DNA of 64,000 bases, taken from NCBI GenBank assembly GCA_004794785.1, contig SJOL01006413.1, forward strand, positions 200,626 to 264,625, written 5' to 3'. Made by a program: the position numbers and the translations under genes. Source of the stretch: Opisthorchis felineus. Taxonomy: Eukaryota; Platyhelminthes; Trematoda; Opisthorchiida; Opisthorchiidae. Shown here in pieces: positions 34,421-46,834 of the stretch (position 1 is its first letter; every line of letters begins with the position of its first letter). The notes under the pieces are model-generated. The model made no database searches and was not told where the DNA came from. It saw nothing but the letters and a program-made list of their open reading frames with translations.

Positions 34421-36000
34421 ACCCCACTCGACATAAACTCACAATACGACACGATAACTTCAACTAGACTGTCCGGCTAGAAAGTAACAGCATGCGCGCA
34501 ACTAGGATCAGTTGCGTGCAATGTCCTCCAGGGTTTCAAACCACATGCAAGCAGGATCACGTGAAACCCAGCCAGGAATGCGCAGCACTCTTTTTACAAT
34601 ATCCTGAGCTGTGCTATCGAATAACGGCGAGGATCAGAAAACAACGTTTTCACCGGTAGATTGCGGTTAGATATATGTAGTACATGCTCCAAATACCTTA
34701 CCCTGATAAAACTAACCTCCTGTCCCAAGGATTTGATTTCGTTATCAAGTTATCATTTATGCATTTCGTTGCATACTCACTGTAGCCAGCAACACCTTGC
34801 TATGCTTAGATACGGACGATCGAAACTTTGAAGAGAGGCAAGTGTTACAACCATAAAGTAAGTCCGCTCTTACGGTTACCTTACATACATGGTCCTTTAG
34901 ACTCAGCGAGATCCGTTTGTGATGTCACAGACAACGCAAGTTGGCGGACGTTGTCCGCGTCTTGATCTCACGAATTAAGGTACAATCACGACTTATGTGA
35001 ACCGACTCAAGTTCCTCATTCTGAAAGGACGACAGGGAACAATGGGGAATCTTGAAGTACGAATTCGCACTTTGAAGGTACAAAACGTATGCCGAAACAC
35101 AGGACCAGCTCCGATACTCCAGGCAAATGATCGCCAAACAAGGCGAGTTCGTCCGCATATTGTAAGTCAATTAATCTCTTTCCGGACGTCATTTCGATAA
35201 GTACACTCATGTACTTTTGTAGGATGCACTCCATGATAACATCGACGGCGGAAGTGAACAAAATCAACGAACTCTACTACTTGTAAGCAGGCATTTGTAC
35301 GCCTTCTTGTATAACCTAACAGGCCGGAGGTATGGTAATATGGGGCATCAACGTTTACGAACTTGAATGACATTCACCTCTGACCAAGAATATTTAGAGC
35401 CAAGGTATTCAGTCTAAGGCTTCTTTGAAGTCGAGGAAAATCGCGACTGTTGATCGGTGATACTTGTGGCGCCGCTCAAACACGAGGTAATGTAAAGGCG
35501 ACTAAACCTACAAGGTTGAAATCTTGTCCCGTGCTCTCTAACTTGCGTAGCACGGGCCGAAGATATGTGTTGCGACATATGGGGAAACCAATGCTACCCT
35601 ACGTCAGGCGTAAGTATAACTTCTAAAGAAAAGACGGTCGGTTCGGAACCTTTTTCGAAAACGGGGAAAACCGCCCACTTGTCTCGATTCTCTGCAAAAC
35701 ATCCTTGTTTCCAAATACGTAAGAGCAACCCAATCAACGCGGAACACCAAAATCCCCATATATTAAAAACGCTAAGGGAAGCTCATCTGACCCGATGGCG
35801 ATTCAAGGCAAAAAGGTGCACGAATTTTTAAGAGACTTGTGGGACTCCGGACTCGAATGAAAGTAGGTACACAGCCAAACTGCTTTAAAATAATCCGTCC
35901 AACGACCTACGGGCCAGCTTTCTAGGTTCTGTTTTGCGGATTACCTGCAACAGCCTTGTGTCCTCCCAAACACACTACTCCCCTCTAGTTCTCCAAATTT
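34420..36000 (-). mobile_element. LINE RT relic, same family
   Basis: The minus strand encodes RT pieces in order. About 35960: LLQVIRKTEPRKLA (linker before RT). 35500-35410: VFERRHKYHRSTVAIFLDFKEALD (the 'F.DL..AFD' palm block, given here only as landmark text). 35370-35280: FVNV.APYYHTSGLLG. 35270-35016: LFTSAVDVIMECIL, RLIDLQYADELALFGD (the catalytic 'YADD' has become YADE) and IRFVPSKCEFVLQDS. 35010-34920: REIKTRTTSANLRCL. Then LSLKDHVCKVTVRADLLYG near 34890 and YLEHVLHISNRNLP near 34690. The altered catalytic Asp and several stops show it is dead. Confidence 0.82.
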
Positions 36001-39000
36001 CTGGTTTCGCCACACCCCTGTCCACATGCGACCACCCTGAGACCGAGATAAGCGCGATCCTAGTCGCCCAAGGCTAATGATACTCAAAGGTATGGTTCGG
36101 AACAATGAGAAAGTCATCGAGAGCAGAATACTTGCCGTCAACATCTCCTGATTGAACCACCTGCGCTGAAAATCCATTAGGAAGAATGATCGTTATGACA
36201 CCAGAACGGATCTGAATAAGGCTATCAGAATTAGCTGTATTGGAACAGTCACCATAGACTGCCCTACACTCGTGGGCTAGCGTACGGCTTGGTGGGGATG
36301 TGCGTACCTTTGAATGACACTTTCGACTATTCGATAGTTGGTGAGTCTGGCAAACCTGATAGTCTTCCGTGAAATTAAGTTCTACAGGACAACCCCAGAT
36401 ACTTTGGAAACCACGATATTATGGCCACAAACAAAGGAACGTCCAGTGCAGGAGCGGCAAACACGAAACACTGCAGCCGTCAAAATGGATGGCAGGAACA
36501 CGCACCCACAACTTTGGCGGGGGAGGGTTCATCATAAGAATCAAATCAGTCGCATTTAAACCATGTACCAAGAGTATGCTGGTCTAAGCTGCTATGGTTC
36601 CGGTCGACTTAAAATGGGAGAACGCGGGGATAGAATAATGTTGGTTTATGCTGAATCCACCTAGTTATTTGCGGAAGGGGAAAGTGGGCGCCTGCGCAGT
36701 GAAGGCGGCAGCATTCATGCAAAATGACCACCGACTGTATGACTGAACCACATGTGAGGCCAACAACCATTGATGAGTTCAGTACCGGCGTCCCCAATCA
36801 GGGAGGCGGTACTGGTCAACCCGGTTAAATTCACCGGTTAGTGCTTTGACAGTATGCCGTCAGGCCATAACCTGTCCGCCTCTCGTTAACTGGCACTCAG
36901 CACGAGACTGGGCAAGAGTTAAGCGAGGTAGACGGCTGTGACATAGGAAGCGCATGTCAACGTAGACTACCAAGCGTGAGTAGCTCATTCAACGCAGCAG
37001 AGTTCCTTTTTCCTAAAACCATCTGGTGGACCTTAACACTGCTACTCAGATATTTCCACTAGTCCCGAACAATGTTTGTTCCGTAAAGCAGCATGGGTTG
37101 CACTATCACTCTACTGGTGACAGGCACACTGATGTCAAACCGATGCCATGGGCGTCGGCAAAACTACTCTGATATTCACGATTCGAGAAGTCCCCAGCGA
37201 TCCACTGGAACTTATATCTACTACGTCGAATATTTGTCTGCATGACGTTCGAGTTAGATGAGACCAAGCTGTGTAGTTGCATACCAAACGGTGCGGCAGA
37301 ATTAATGAGATTTAGAATGAGTTGCGTCCCCGAACAATCGGGGAGCCGCTCTCAATATACGTGAGCGAACTTTCCGGTTGGTAAGGTTTAAGAGGCACGC
37401 AGAGAAGTTTCAAAGGCACGTCAACAACAGAAATAAAGAGCTACGGTGAGGTAGCAGCTGCACCTTACACCAGTAGATGTGACAAACTCAGGTGACAGCT
37501 TGCTGTACACCCGTAAGTGCAAACAGGAGTTCGCATAAAATGTTCCCATTTGGGATAAAAATTGGCTAGAGGCACCCTTGGTCATCAATCACCGCTATAT
37601 GTTCGACAAGTCAAAAGCAGCCTTCGGGTCCAATAAAACGACCAACGTTGGAAGTTTCAAAGGATTGCGCTGTTTGAGAACTCGTCCCAACCTGAAGATA
37701 TGGTCGATACATCCTCGAGTGGGTAAAACCCGGCAGATTTCTCAAGAATCTCTACTGATAACCAAACAACCAACAAGGCGCAAGGCAAATTAGATGTCAT
37801 GGCTACTTGGCTGATACCATGATGGTTCTCGCATGACGTTATTGAAGAATGGGAGCACGTTTGAAGCGCCCATATACGGTCACGTGTCAAACATCTCAGC
37901 GCGATATTCCGTCTCGATTACCAACGGCCAATACAGACGAGGAAATTAGCCCAAAAGATGAAGCTTAGTACACATATGCGCAACCGAGACGCGACGGGCC
38001 GACAATAAAGGAACGTCATTTGGTGAAAAGGTGCCTCATCGATGCACAGCCAACCATTCTGTATCCCAACTATTTCGTTTGCAGACCCTTTCAGACAAGT
38101 TACTTGGTGAGACCGAACAGGGCTTGGTTAACTTCTCAACATATACAGAAAACGGATCTTCGGCTGTCTAGAAACTCCCCGTAGCTGCGCCATGGCTAAT
38201 AGTTTCAATATTAGCCACTGGTCTATTGGACTCGACGTTCGTTAGGCAAAAGTCAGTCTTGGTGAGTGCATCCGCGATATGCTACTCAGCTACTGCATAT
38301 CTTTCCGCTACTCAAACCAAACAATACCGTATCGATCAAACTCGGGCAGTACAAACTACAAATTTGGTAAAAACATGTCCCTAATAACCGTCCGAAGCGG
38401 ATGAAAGCATTTTGGGGCCAAAAACGGTCATTAAGTCATGATGAATAAGGTAGGCGTTTTTTGCTGGTAAACTCATGGCATTTTACACTAGTACATCAGA
38501 ATTAGTGGTTCACCAATACACATGAATTCATCCAGAATTCCAACAGACAACACAGTAACGTTGAAAGCGTCACATTGTTGACTTAGCCGCTAAAACCAAC
38601 CTGAACCTACCAGAATTATGTGGAGGTTAACTGTATACTGAAATCCGGACGTCCAACTCCCACTTCAACTTTGTCCATAGCCTAGGATCATGGCACAAGA
38701 AGTACAAGACTCATACACCACGCGGCCGATGAAACGAATAGTGAATAACCGGTGTCCAGCATTAGCGTCGATGATGATGCACTAAAGGATCCTACTGGCC
38801 GATTTCCACCAACGGAACCTTCCATCACGTATGACCGTTAGGATGCAGCCATGGTGGACGCTGCTGCTACTAACCTGGCCTACACGAAAACCAACAAGAT
38901 GGTCAACTTACCCCATGAACAGTAGACAGACTTACCCCTAGCACCTATGATTTAGCCTGCGTAGCGCAGTACTGTGAAAGAACTGCTCAAGCCACATACT

Positions 39001-39774
39001 TCGATGGGCGGAGCTACAGGGAGAAACATAAAAAGTACCAGGTGCAGATAACGTACCGTGGGAACCGCCGACAAGCAAGTTGTAACCCTAGTGTGATGGA
39101 ATACCGCTCACCTTTTACTCCATCTGCCTTGTGATAGGCAACGAATTCAGCGTTCAGGAGTAGCACTGAATAAGAATCAGTGAACGGGACCTACCAATAC
39201 GCACTTGCATGGAAGCTTGTCCTATAATGCATTCCCGGACACTTAAGAAAAGGGAAGGAAAGCAGGTTGAACTGTGGTAATTCCACATTAAGGAATTATA
39301 ATGTACAACATGATCAAAAGACAAGTTCGCATAGGTATACGAGCGACTGACTTGCGTCAAAAGCGTAACGGCGGCATTCCCGGCCATGGCGGGAGAGTCG
39401 AAGGTGTGGGTGGTACACCTGGGACACCGAAAGCTAGAAAGAAAAAACACGGAATCTCATCCAACAAATACGAAACAGCTGGAGGCAACAATAATCGACT
39501 CGTGATACAAGGTCAGGATACAGTGAAATGAATAACACGTCAAAAATAAATCGAACTTGCTGCACAGATCAGCAAGTGGCGTGAGAAACAAGGAATTTCA
39601 CGAAGCTGGTTCAGTGAAAGCCGATGGAAGCATTTTAACTGCAGCTGGTTTTCTCCATTTAGTGGTCACCTGAGACCGCACAAATACAAAAAACACAATC
39701 ATTTAGCCAGTAATCGTTTATCCACCTTTTCGGTGGATAGATGCCGTGCCGCTTGAAGAAATCACAATGGCTGT
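36001..39774. other. No recognisable gene
   Basis: Short frames only. The minus frame at 35941-36177 may be the degraded start of the neighbouring LINE's linker region. The frames at 39154-39531 on opposite strands overlap and have no domain. Confidence 0.35.
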
Positions 39775-39880
39775 CCAAGCTCACACAGGAGCAGTCGAGA
39801 AGCCGAGGTTGGGTTCAAACCATAAAACTTCTGACAGTAAGTTCGCGCTTTTTTATCGCTGGGCTCCATCGAGCTGAGGC
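39775..39880 (-). mobile_element. tRNA-derived SINE, copy 4, head only
   Basis: The plus strand GAGCAGTCGAGAAGCCGAGG, TTGGGTTCAAACC and TAAGTTCGCGC, then ATCGCTGGGCTCCATCGAGC, match the inverted head and first body segment of the copies at 5.3 and 41.9 kb. The body beyond the first ~20 bp is missing. Confidence 0.7.
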
Positions 39881-41758
39881 TGCACATTTCACATTTTATC
39901 ATGCGTACCTATCCTTGTACTGTCCGCCTCTGAGCCAGCGGGACGGTTCACGTTTCTACAGCAACAACCGGTGCAATTTACGATGAGTGGCTATAAGCGG
40001 TAAGCATACAATCACGTGATGTCAGGCGCACCAAAGTCCTTTATGCTACTCCTCTTCGCACCACTCAGCTGCACTCAATTCAGCAGACAGCCACAGAGAT
40101 TAGGCATCACTAAGTCACCGTACTACTCATTGTATGCTTTTCTCAGTAAAAGTATGCGCTACTGTTGGAAGCCCCACTTCGGATTACCTCGTTCTGAATT
40201 CGTTAGCCGCAACCGAATTGGGCTATGGTTCCCAGATTCCAGCCATCAAAGATTGGATGGCCTTATGACCGAAAAGTCGAGGACCCACCAAATTACGAAA
40301 CGATCCATGAAACTACGTTATATGTCGACCAGACGCCACAAGGGAAACAAATTAAAGAGCGAACCTGGCGTTTTGGGCACATACCTACTATGTCACGTCG
40401 TCTGAATTACTAGACTCCTAGGTTGGTAGTGTCGTTGCAGTCGCAGAAGCGCTTGGACATCCCTGTCCAAGTGAGCTGTTGGCTCCAGTGCAAAAGAAAG
40501 ACGACTTTCTAAAGCGGCAAACAGCAAATATTCCTTAAGGATTCCCGATAGCGCTGATTACTTCTGATATAGGAATCAGTAAATCGTAACATGAACGGAA
40601 AAACGAGCGCAGTCATCCGATAAAAAGGATGGAAACTACTTTTTTTCACAAAACCGATTCCACAGCAATAACCACGAAAGAACTAAGGATACGTGCGTCC
40701 GGATATCCAGTTGGTTTTTTACACGACTCGCTGGCTGTAAGGCCGTTGAATTTTGGAGTTTGTCAATAAGCTGGTTCGACAATTAGGAGAAAGCCCTAGA
40801 TAACACTCGAATTAAGGGAACCTACTCGATGAGAGCTGAGATCACGATTACCGGTTCGTACTGTTCCTAATGATCTATGACAGGAGATCCTGAAACTCTT
40901 CGTAGGCCATATATTTCTAAGTGCCCCCTCAAGGCCGAGAACGCTGACGGCCCGGGCTGGGATCCATCTGAGTAATCAGTCACAGTAACATCAGCGTTGA
41001 CACCGGTGCTTCACTGTCGTACAACCAAAGTTTATCTAATTAAATTTAAAGCCTCAGAACAAAAAGAAAATTGGGTGAGGAAGGGAACCTGGTGCCGGTC
41101 TATCGCAAGCACTCTGAGGTGCCTACACCGTCATGCGCTCAATCAATCTGGAAAGAAACTGACAGTACAAACGCCACCAACCATAAACGAGCGGCATACA
41201 GGGACCTCCGTCCACTATGAAATATCTTAGCTTGTAGTATGCGCGACTATTGGGTTCCAATACCTTTCGATACGGCCAACTCGGTTAACGCAGTTATCGT
41301 CGGACTTTCTTAATAACGAACCGAGATGTCCCCAAAAATAACATTCGAGAAAGCTCGCTCGTGGATATTGCTGCCTGAGAATATGTATTAATAAACGAGT
41401 TTCTTTTTAATTAACGTTTGCGGTTCTGTATGAATTATTTTTTCACCGACCTTACACGTACACACGGCCGAGTGATCATAAAAGGAAATATGGCAGCAGG
41501 TTTGTCTTCACATCCTTGTGCATCATAGTTCTTGCGACTGTTTGCATAGCTCTATCGTTCTACGACAAACATGAGTAGCCACCGCCAACTCACCGCGTCC
41601 CCACTGGGAATCTTCTAAGGGCATACCTGGAATTAAACTTATGGATTCTCCAAAAGCTTAATTGGAAATGTGCTTGAGATTCTTTAGAAGCTTCGTCAAA
41701 CTTACCTCAGAATAAACGTACGATACTGGAGACAGTTGCCTATTCCCACTGCTTACAA
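39881..41758. other. No recognisable gene
   Basis: A 129-codon plus frame at 40016-40405 overlaps a 62-codon frame at 40225-40413 that reads like ordinary protein (EDPPNYETIHETTLYV), but neither has a domain I know or convincing splice sites around it. Nothing else is recognised. Confidence 0.35.
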
Positions 41759-41770
41759 AACCGTTCGGGT
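41759..41770. repeat. Target-site duplication of SINE copy 5, left
   Basis: AACCGTTCGGGT, identical to 41952-41963, directly abutting the SINE on its 3' (tail) side. Confidence 0.9.
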
Positions 41771-41951
41771 CGTTCAGCTGTAGCACCCTTTCGGTGCCTA
41801 ACTGCCATGCCACCAGAGGGAAGCACGAGAGCCGGGATACTGCCAGGCTGCTCAAGCTTGGACAGGGGAAGTTGAGAGGCACTGGTCGCGTTCGAAACAC
41901 GAACCTGCCGGTCAGCAAATTTGCGCTCCTACCACTGAGCCATCTCGCCCC
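41771..41951 (-). mobile_element. tRNA-derived SINE, copy 5, full length with target-site duplication
   Basis: The minus strand starts GGGGCGAGATGGCTCAGTGG (box A), continues to CGTGTTTCGAACGCG (box B, one base from consensus) and the shared body (CCAAGCTTGAGCAGCCTGGC, AGTATCCCGGCTCTCGTGC, GGCACCGAAAGGGTGCTACA) and ends CAGCTGAAC. It is 181 bp, bounded by an exact 12-bp direct repeat. The exact flanks make this the best-defined copy of the family. Confidence 0.93.
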
Positions 41952-41963
41952 AACCGTTCGGGT
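41952..41963. repeat. Target-site duplication of SINE copy 5, right
   Basis: AACCGTTCGGGT, identical to 41759-41770, directly abutting the tRNA-like head. Confidence 0.9.
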
Positions 41964-42317
41964 AGTCAAGACAAATACACTGAAATTCAAATGGTCCCAG
42001 GTACCGCAGTTGCTGGCAGCCATCACGCAGTCTGACATTCAAAACATGAGTCGCCCGACCGAGTTGACTAAGTTTAGTCGCCACATTCAAACCTCAGCAA
42101 ATGTCATTCATGGAACTTAATATTTCAAACACAGCTCTAGTTCTGAGATGTCCCACATCCTCCGGCCGATGTCTTAGCCGCATTTTAGTCTGATATAGAC
42201 GTCCTTTGAAGCTGAATATGCCTTTTTGATAGCAAAACTACAGCGAGCAATCCTGGGATTTGAGATTATTGCATTTACATGTCAAAACCAATGCAAATTC
42301 CAAAATAGGTTTAGTGC
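41964..42317. other. No recognisable gene
   Basis: About 350 bp between the SINE and a LINE relic; nothing recognised. Confidence 0.35.
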
Positions 42318-42725
42318 TCACAACTTCACCATCACCCCTTGAATACATTCAAACACTGAACGTCCACCACGGGACGTGAGTGCGAAGTAAACGATGGAGG
42401 ACTGGATGAGCCCGGTCAGCTTTGCTTGGGTATCATGCCTTTTCTCAAAAATGAGAACAATGTCTGCACATTCAAGGTGGACAAGGCTCTTACTAGATGT
42501 CCGAAAACAATAGGATTCTGAAGATAAAATCTTAGCCTCATCAATGACGAAATTAAACAACGGGAAGAGTGGAACCCTGTTGGTAGGAAAGCTTCTAGAG
42601 AGCTCCCGATACGCACACACGAGCTCAGAAGTATGTTGATATAAGCAGCGCACGATATTCACGAACTTCTGGGACACACTCCGCTGCGCAAACGTTGACA
42701 AATAACGACAGAAGTAAACGCACAC
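42318..42725 (-). mobile_element. LINE RT relic, same family
   Basis: A single minus-strand open frame of 135 codons holds RT palm blocks: QKFVNIVRCLYQHTSELVCAY, RVPLFPLFNFVIDEA (the 'GxxQGxPLSPxLFNxxID' block), LVHLECADIVLIFEKR (catalytic 'YADD' has become CADI) and DTQAKLTGLIQSS. It aligns in order with the 34.4 kb and 27.7 kb copies. The catalytic aspartates are damaged. It ends about 265 bp before the 3' end of the BuGZ gene, in the same orientation. Confidence 0.8.
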
Positions 42726-42990
42726 TTGAAATCAAACGACACTATGGCCGTAGAGAAACTACACGCACGCCATTAAGCTGATTTGTGACGGTGTAAAGAT
42801 GTGGTCCATAAACCCACACCCGACCGGAATCCAACTTGTTATTCTCGGAGATCGTCTTCACGTGCCTTTGCAAGACGACGGAGAACAAGTAAAGGAGTGT
42901 CTGGTTTCAACGGGATTTTTTGGGCGCTAGGTGCGGAAGACCCTACAATCTCAAACCCAAGTTCCAGCACTCGGTCAAACGTGGGGGCTA

Positions 42991-44326
42991 TCATGGGACT
43001 AACAGCAGGACTTTTCCGCTCATTAGACCAGGATACCAGGAACTTTTGACTTGTCTGACAATTACCGTAGAACCTGCGGATAACCCAGGAAAGCCAGTCG
43101 GTATCAGGTAGGTGCAAAGGCAACAAGACGATGGTAAGCGCATTTGAACCGCACGAAAAGTAAAGACGAACTTACCCGAAGTTGGCACAAATCCCGGGGC
43201 GCCACCCATCTGCATCTGTGGGAGCAAGTGGGGAGGAGCTGGTGGGTACAACATTGGCGTGGTATGCGGCACGACCATGGGAGGCGCCAGGCCAACCGGA
43301 GCAACGGCTCCCGGCAAGGGCATCTGCGCCGGAACACACACGGGCGGTGGCGGAGGCACACAAGCTGCTTCCAGCAAACGCTTGTACCGGCCGACTTCAG
43401 CACGAAGTTCCTCCTGCAAGAGGTGAACTAAAAACTGGTAACTTACCAAAGACAAGTCGTCACTCGGGTGGATAAGCTCCACAGTAACTCCATTGACCCC
43501 AGAAGTTGGTTTGGGTACCTTGGGTACCTGGGTCTTCACTGTGTTACCGGGCGAAGAATAAGCGGGAAACGTTGCTTTTGGAGTAACTGTAGGTGACTAG
43601 GGACGTCAGGTTTCACAAATACCAACATACTTGATCAGCAACGGAGTTCGGTACAGGGGGAGGAGGGGCTGGGGCCGACGGTGGAGGGGGAGGCGGGGGA
43701 GGTGGTATTTGCAACGTACTACAAGGTGATGAAGCACAATATACCACTTACCTTGCTGGTGGATGCATATGAACCGATGGCAAAACTGAAAGGTGAAACG
43801 TTGAGAAACGAACAAAACCTACTTCCTATTGGAGGGTATCCTGCCATTGGCGGTGCAAATCCTGGGAGGAAGGGCAATGCCGGTGGTAATGGGGGGTAGA
43901 ACGAAGGACCCTCGTCCTCCTTGCTCATCTTCTCCGGTGGTTCCTCATCTAACAAATCCGTCCACCATAAACCACGAGACTCACCTTCTATTCCCAATTT
44001 CTGGCGTTCATGCTCGATGAGGTCGACCTCGGGGATGCCCACCATTCCGTAGATATCAATAACTGTACTTGTTCGATTTGGCAAAGCATTTGGAATTTTA
44101 TCAAGTTTCTCTTTGTGCACCTGGTTACAATGGATTGAAAGTCCTGGCCCGGTAAACAGCTTCCGGTGGCAGAAAGGACATTTAAAATGCTTCGCTTTTT
44201 GATGTTGAATAAGTATCTTTTCATCATCAAACTCCCGGTTGCAGTACCTTAAGATGAATTACTTAAGGACGAGAACAACTCTCACCAGCACCAAGGTTTA
44301 AGTTGCTTCCTCTTCTTCCGACCCAT
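42991..44326 (-). CDS. ZNF207: BUB3-interacting GLEBS-motif zinc finger protein (BuGZ / ZNF207)
   Basis: BuGZ binds and stabilises Bub3 at kinetochores, binds microtubules and supports spindle assembly and splicing. Exon 1 (44326-44286) begins [14 protein letters not shown]. Exon 2 (44247-43985) completes two C2H2 fingers ([40 protein letters not shown]) and carries [14 protein letters not shown]. Exons 3 (43948-43823), 4 (43785-43752) and 5 (43718-43631) encode acidic then proline-rich linkers, including nine prolines in a row. Exon 6 (43596-43447) ends in the GLEBS core [11 protein letters not shown], and exon 7 (43413-43176) resumes with [14 protein letters not shown], then proline/methionine-rich sequence. 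Exon 8 (43073-42991, 27 residues) is tentative. The first six introns are 38, 36, 37, 33, 34 and 33 nt, all GT-AG; the last is 102 nt. About 340 residues versus ~480 in human; the shortening is in low-complexity linkers. Confidence 0.94.
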
Positions 44327-45012
44327 CCCTCAAACGAACAGAACTGACGACGAATTGAAACTGGAGAGCAGTAAAACACCAGCAATTCATTCCCCGGTGA
44401 TCAATCAAACACCTTTTCAGACGACCAGAATTTGATCAGTGTTGTTGGTGTTATAACGCCTCGTTGAACAGTTCAGGTGCATAGTCTTTTGGCGCGTGTT
44501 TTGAATATCCAATACTCAGGCGATTGCGCTTGCCGCGCATTATTCGCACAATGGAACCGATTTCTCGAAAGCTACGACATCTTCGGGGTTGCCACTTCAC
44601 AATGTAGAATGTCTATGTATAATGTACATGTACACGCATCATGCGAGATATCTACATTGGTGATTTGTTTAAGTTTGCGAATCTTCAAGGCCAATAAACA
44701 CCACCGACTGTGAATACGTTGCCTGAAGTAGCAACAAATTGTGTAAACAGGTAACTCACTTACGATAGACGGAACTTGTATGCACTTTTACAGCTGAAAT
44801 ATTACCCCCAACATTCTAGAATAGGCATGGCCCTTGTGGATGCAAAGCATGCGGAGATGCCATTCCTGTAAACGATTTTTGCTCGATAATTGCTGCTACC
44901 AGTTAAAATTGCGTAAGCCGCGTTAATTATTGGCGAAAAATCCTGCAGGTTTGTTGGTAAACAACAGAGTGTTCCATTATAGCTCGCGAAGTATGCCAGG
45001 GAGACAGTGACA
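44327..45012. other. Upstream flank of BuGZ, no other gene seen
   Basis: Contains the 5' flank of the minus-strand BuGZ gene. No promoter element could be assigned. A 78-codon plus frame at 44477-44713 has no domain. Confidence 0.35.
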
Positions 45013-45235
45013 TGGAACCTACGTCGATCATAGCGGACAGCTGAACGAACCTAGCTGACGCACAAGACTAACATGCGGCTGGGGGTCCACGATGCCTATT
45101 CAGCTGGCCGGAGCGCGCCAGTCCGTCTCTGCCGGGGAAAAGGTCCAGGTTAGCTGACACAAAAAGTTAAGTTGTATTGATCATTTGACGAGTACATATG
45201 TCCTGCCGGAAGGCGCATGAACTTCTTCCTGCGAA
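45013..45235 (+). repeat. Dispersed repeat Y, copy 1
   Basis: Begins ATGGAACCTACGTCGATCAT and GCGGACAGCTGAACGAAC, then GCGGCTGGGGGTCCACGATG and CCTATTCAGCTGGCC, and continues to ACATATGTCCTGCCGGAAG. The blocks recur at 46835-47110. No coding capacity was recognised. Confidence 0.7.
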
Positions 45236-46149
45236 GTGTTCGTTTTGCCATTGACGTCCTGAAATGAGAGGAGGATATAAGTTAGGTTATCGAAATATCA
45301 TCATGAGGCAGGCGGCTAAAAAAACTGGGAGGAATACTTACCCTAAAATTTGAGCACTTCAGCTGCTAGAGTGTCGTAGAGACTTGTTCACACAATGCCA
45401 TTTCGTCGGCTATATCCCATGCCTACTTACCGTATCCATCAAGAAATACGAAACTTACATGAAATTCATGAGGTCTCATTAACAGACAAATCATTTGGAG
45501 CTGATGGGTCACATGAAGTCATCTTCGTCTCTTTCATCTAACTGGCGCTCTACAGCGTTAGTCGTAGCAGTCAGATACTTACTCACGGCTGTCGAGTAGT
45601 TCCTCCTTGTACCCGAAAACACGGACACACAGACTTCCGGGAAACACTGTGCTGGGATTCTGTGCTTCGGTCCAGGTCAACATCATAAGAAGGCCTCTTT
45701 GCGGACCGGGTAACAAGCACACTTTTGCGTTTTCTGCACGGGCCGGGGGCTAAGTACCGAAAGTAAATTATTCTTCTGTGGACTCACATATGGGACACGC
45801 CTGAGGAGCACCACCGCACAGCGGGTATGGTTCACCAGCACAACAATCAACGTGATATGGTACGCGATCCGTTGCACACCAGCGGTCATTGATAGTAATC
45901 GGCCGGTCACAGAGGACAAAAGGTCTAAGTCTGTGCCCCTAGACCGCCATCTGAGTTGAGGTGCAGTATCCTCGACCACCGACGGTGGGCCGCCAGTTTT
46001 AGACTTTGAGCCTTTACGCAGCAGGATTTGCCCCTGAACAATCATTTGCTTAGAGTTGGATGTGGCCCTCCTGGGCTCAATGCTCTGGAGCTTATCCACT
46101 ACTCGGATGATTCGGTGTGCCTTCTCACGTGTTACTCGCATGGACTTCT
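45236..46149. other. No recognisable gene
   Basis: A 152-codon minus frame at 45683-46141 is basic and has no domain I can name. The adjacent CR1-like RT on the plus strand begins at about 46150, so this may overlap its eroded upstream part. Confidence 0.35.
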
Positions 46150-46745
46150 AAATACTCTGTGGCGCTTACGTCAGGCCGCTTCTTGAATATGCTAACCAGG
46201 TTGCCTACTCAGGATGCAAGAAGCGCGTAACCCTCATTGAGCGCGTCCAACGAGCTGCTACGAAAATGGTTACCGGCCTCAAATACGTGGATTACGAAAC
46301 GCGTCTCGCGGTGCTCCACCTCTTTCTCGTGGAGTATCATCGCCCCCGAAGAGACCTAGTACTCACGTATGCCCAGTTTGTACAAGGTTAGATCAACAGG
46401 TTTTTCACCGTTTATCCAGCTAACACACGCAGGGGACATGGTAAGAAGATTTTCAGTCCCAAAGCGCACACTTTCATCAGGCAAAATGTTTACTTAATGC
46501 GGGTAGTTGCTGCGTGGGATAGCCTTCCTCCGACGGTTGTCCACGCTCCATCTTGATCAAAGCACTATCAGACGCTTTTTCATGCGAGTCCTCGCGCTGG
46601 CAAACTTAATGCCCCGCGCTGAGAACGTAAGTAGTAGTGCTGCGCCCTCTCAGGTGAACGATTGCCGCTGAACGACAAGAACAAACCCGACCCGAGAAGC
46701 TTGGGCGAAAGCCTCGACCCTGTGTATCAATCGGTGAATCCGTGA
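46150..46745 (+). mobile_element. CR1-like LINE, RT C-terminal half and 3' tail
   Basis: The plus strand encodes [34 protein letters not shown] and [12 protein letters not shown], then [19 protein letters not shown], a stop, RRGHGKKIFSPKAHTFIRQ and RVVAAWDSLPPTVVHAPS. This is the standard C-terminal region of CR1-like RTs. The tail GGCGAAAGCCTCGACCC, GTGTATCAATCGGTGAATCC and GTGAAT includes a second copy of the terminal octamer. Only a few stops interrupt it, so it is younger than the copies at 4.5-5.2 kb. Confidence 0.9.
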
Positions 46746-46834
46746 ATGGCGAACTGCTCGTCACAACGCCCAACACTGAATGCGAGCCTAGGTGGAGAGG
46801 ACTATCGTTGCTTGCACTATAATGCAATGAAGAC

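Noticed and set aside
40016..40413. 129- and 62-codon plus frames in 40.0-40.4 kb
   Set aside because: They overlap in different frames, and neither shows a recognisable family or exon borders.
45683..46141. 152-codon minus frame as a gene
   Set aside because: Basic, no domain, and adjacent to a plus-strand LINE whose eroded sequence it may mirror.
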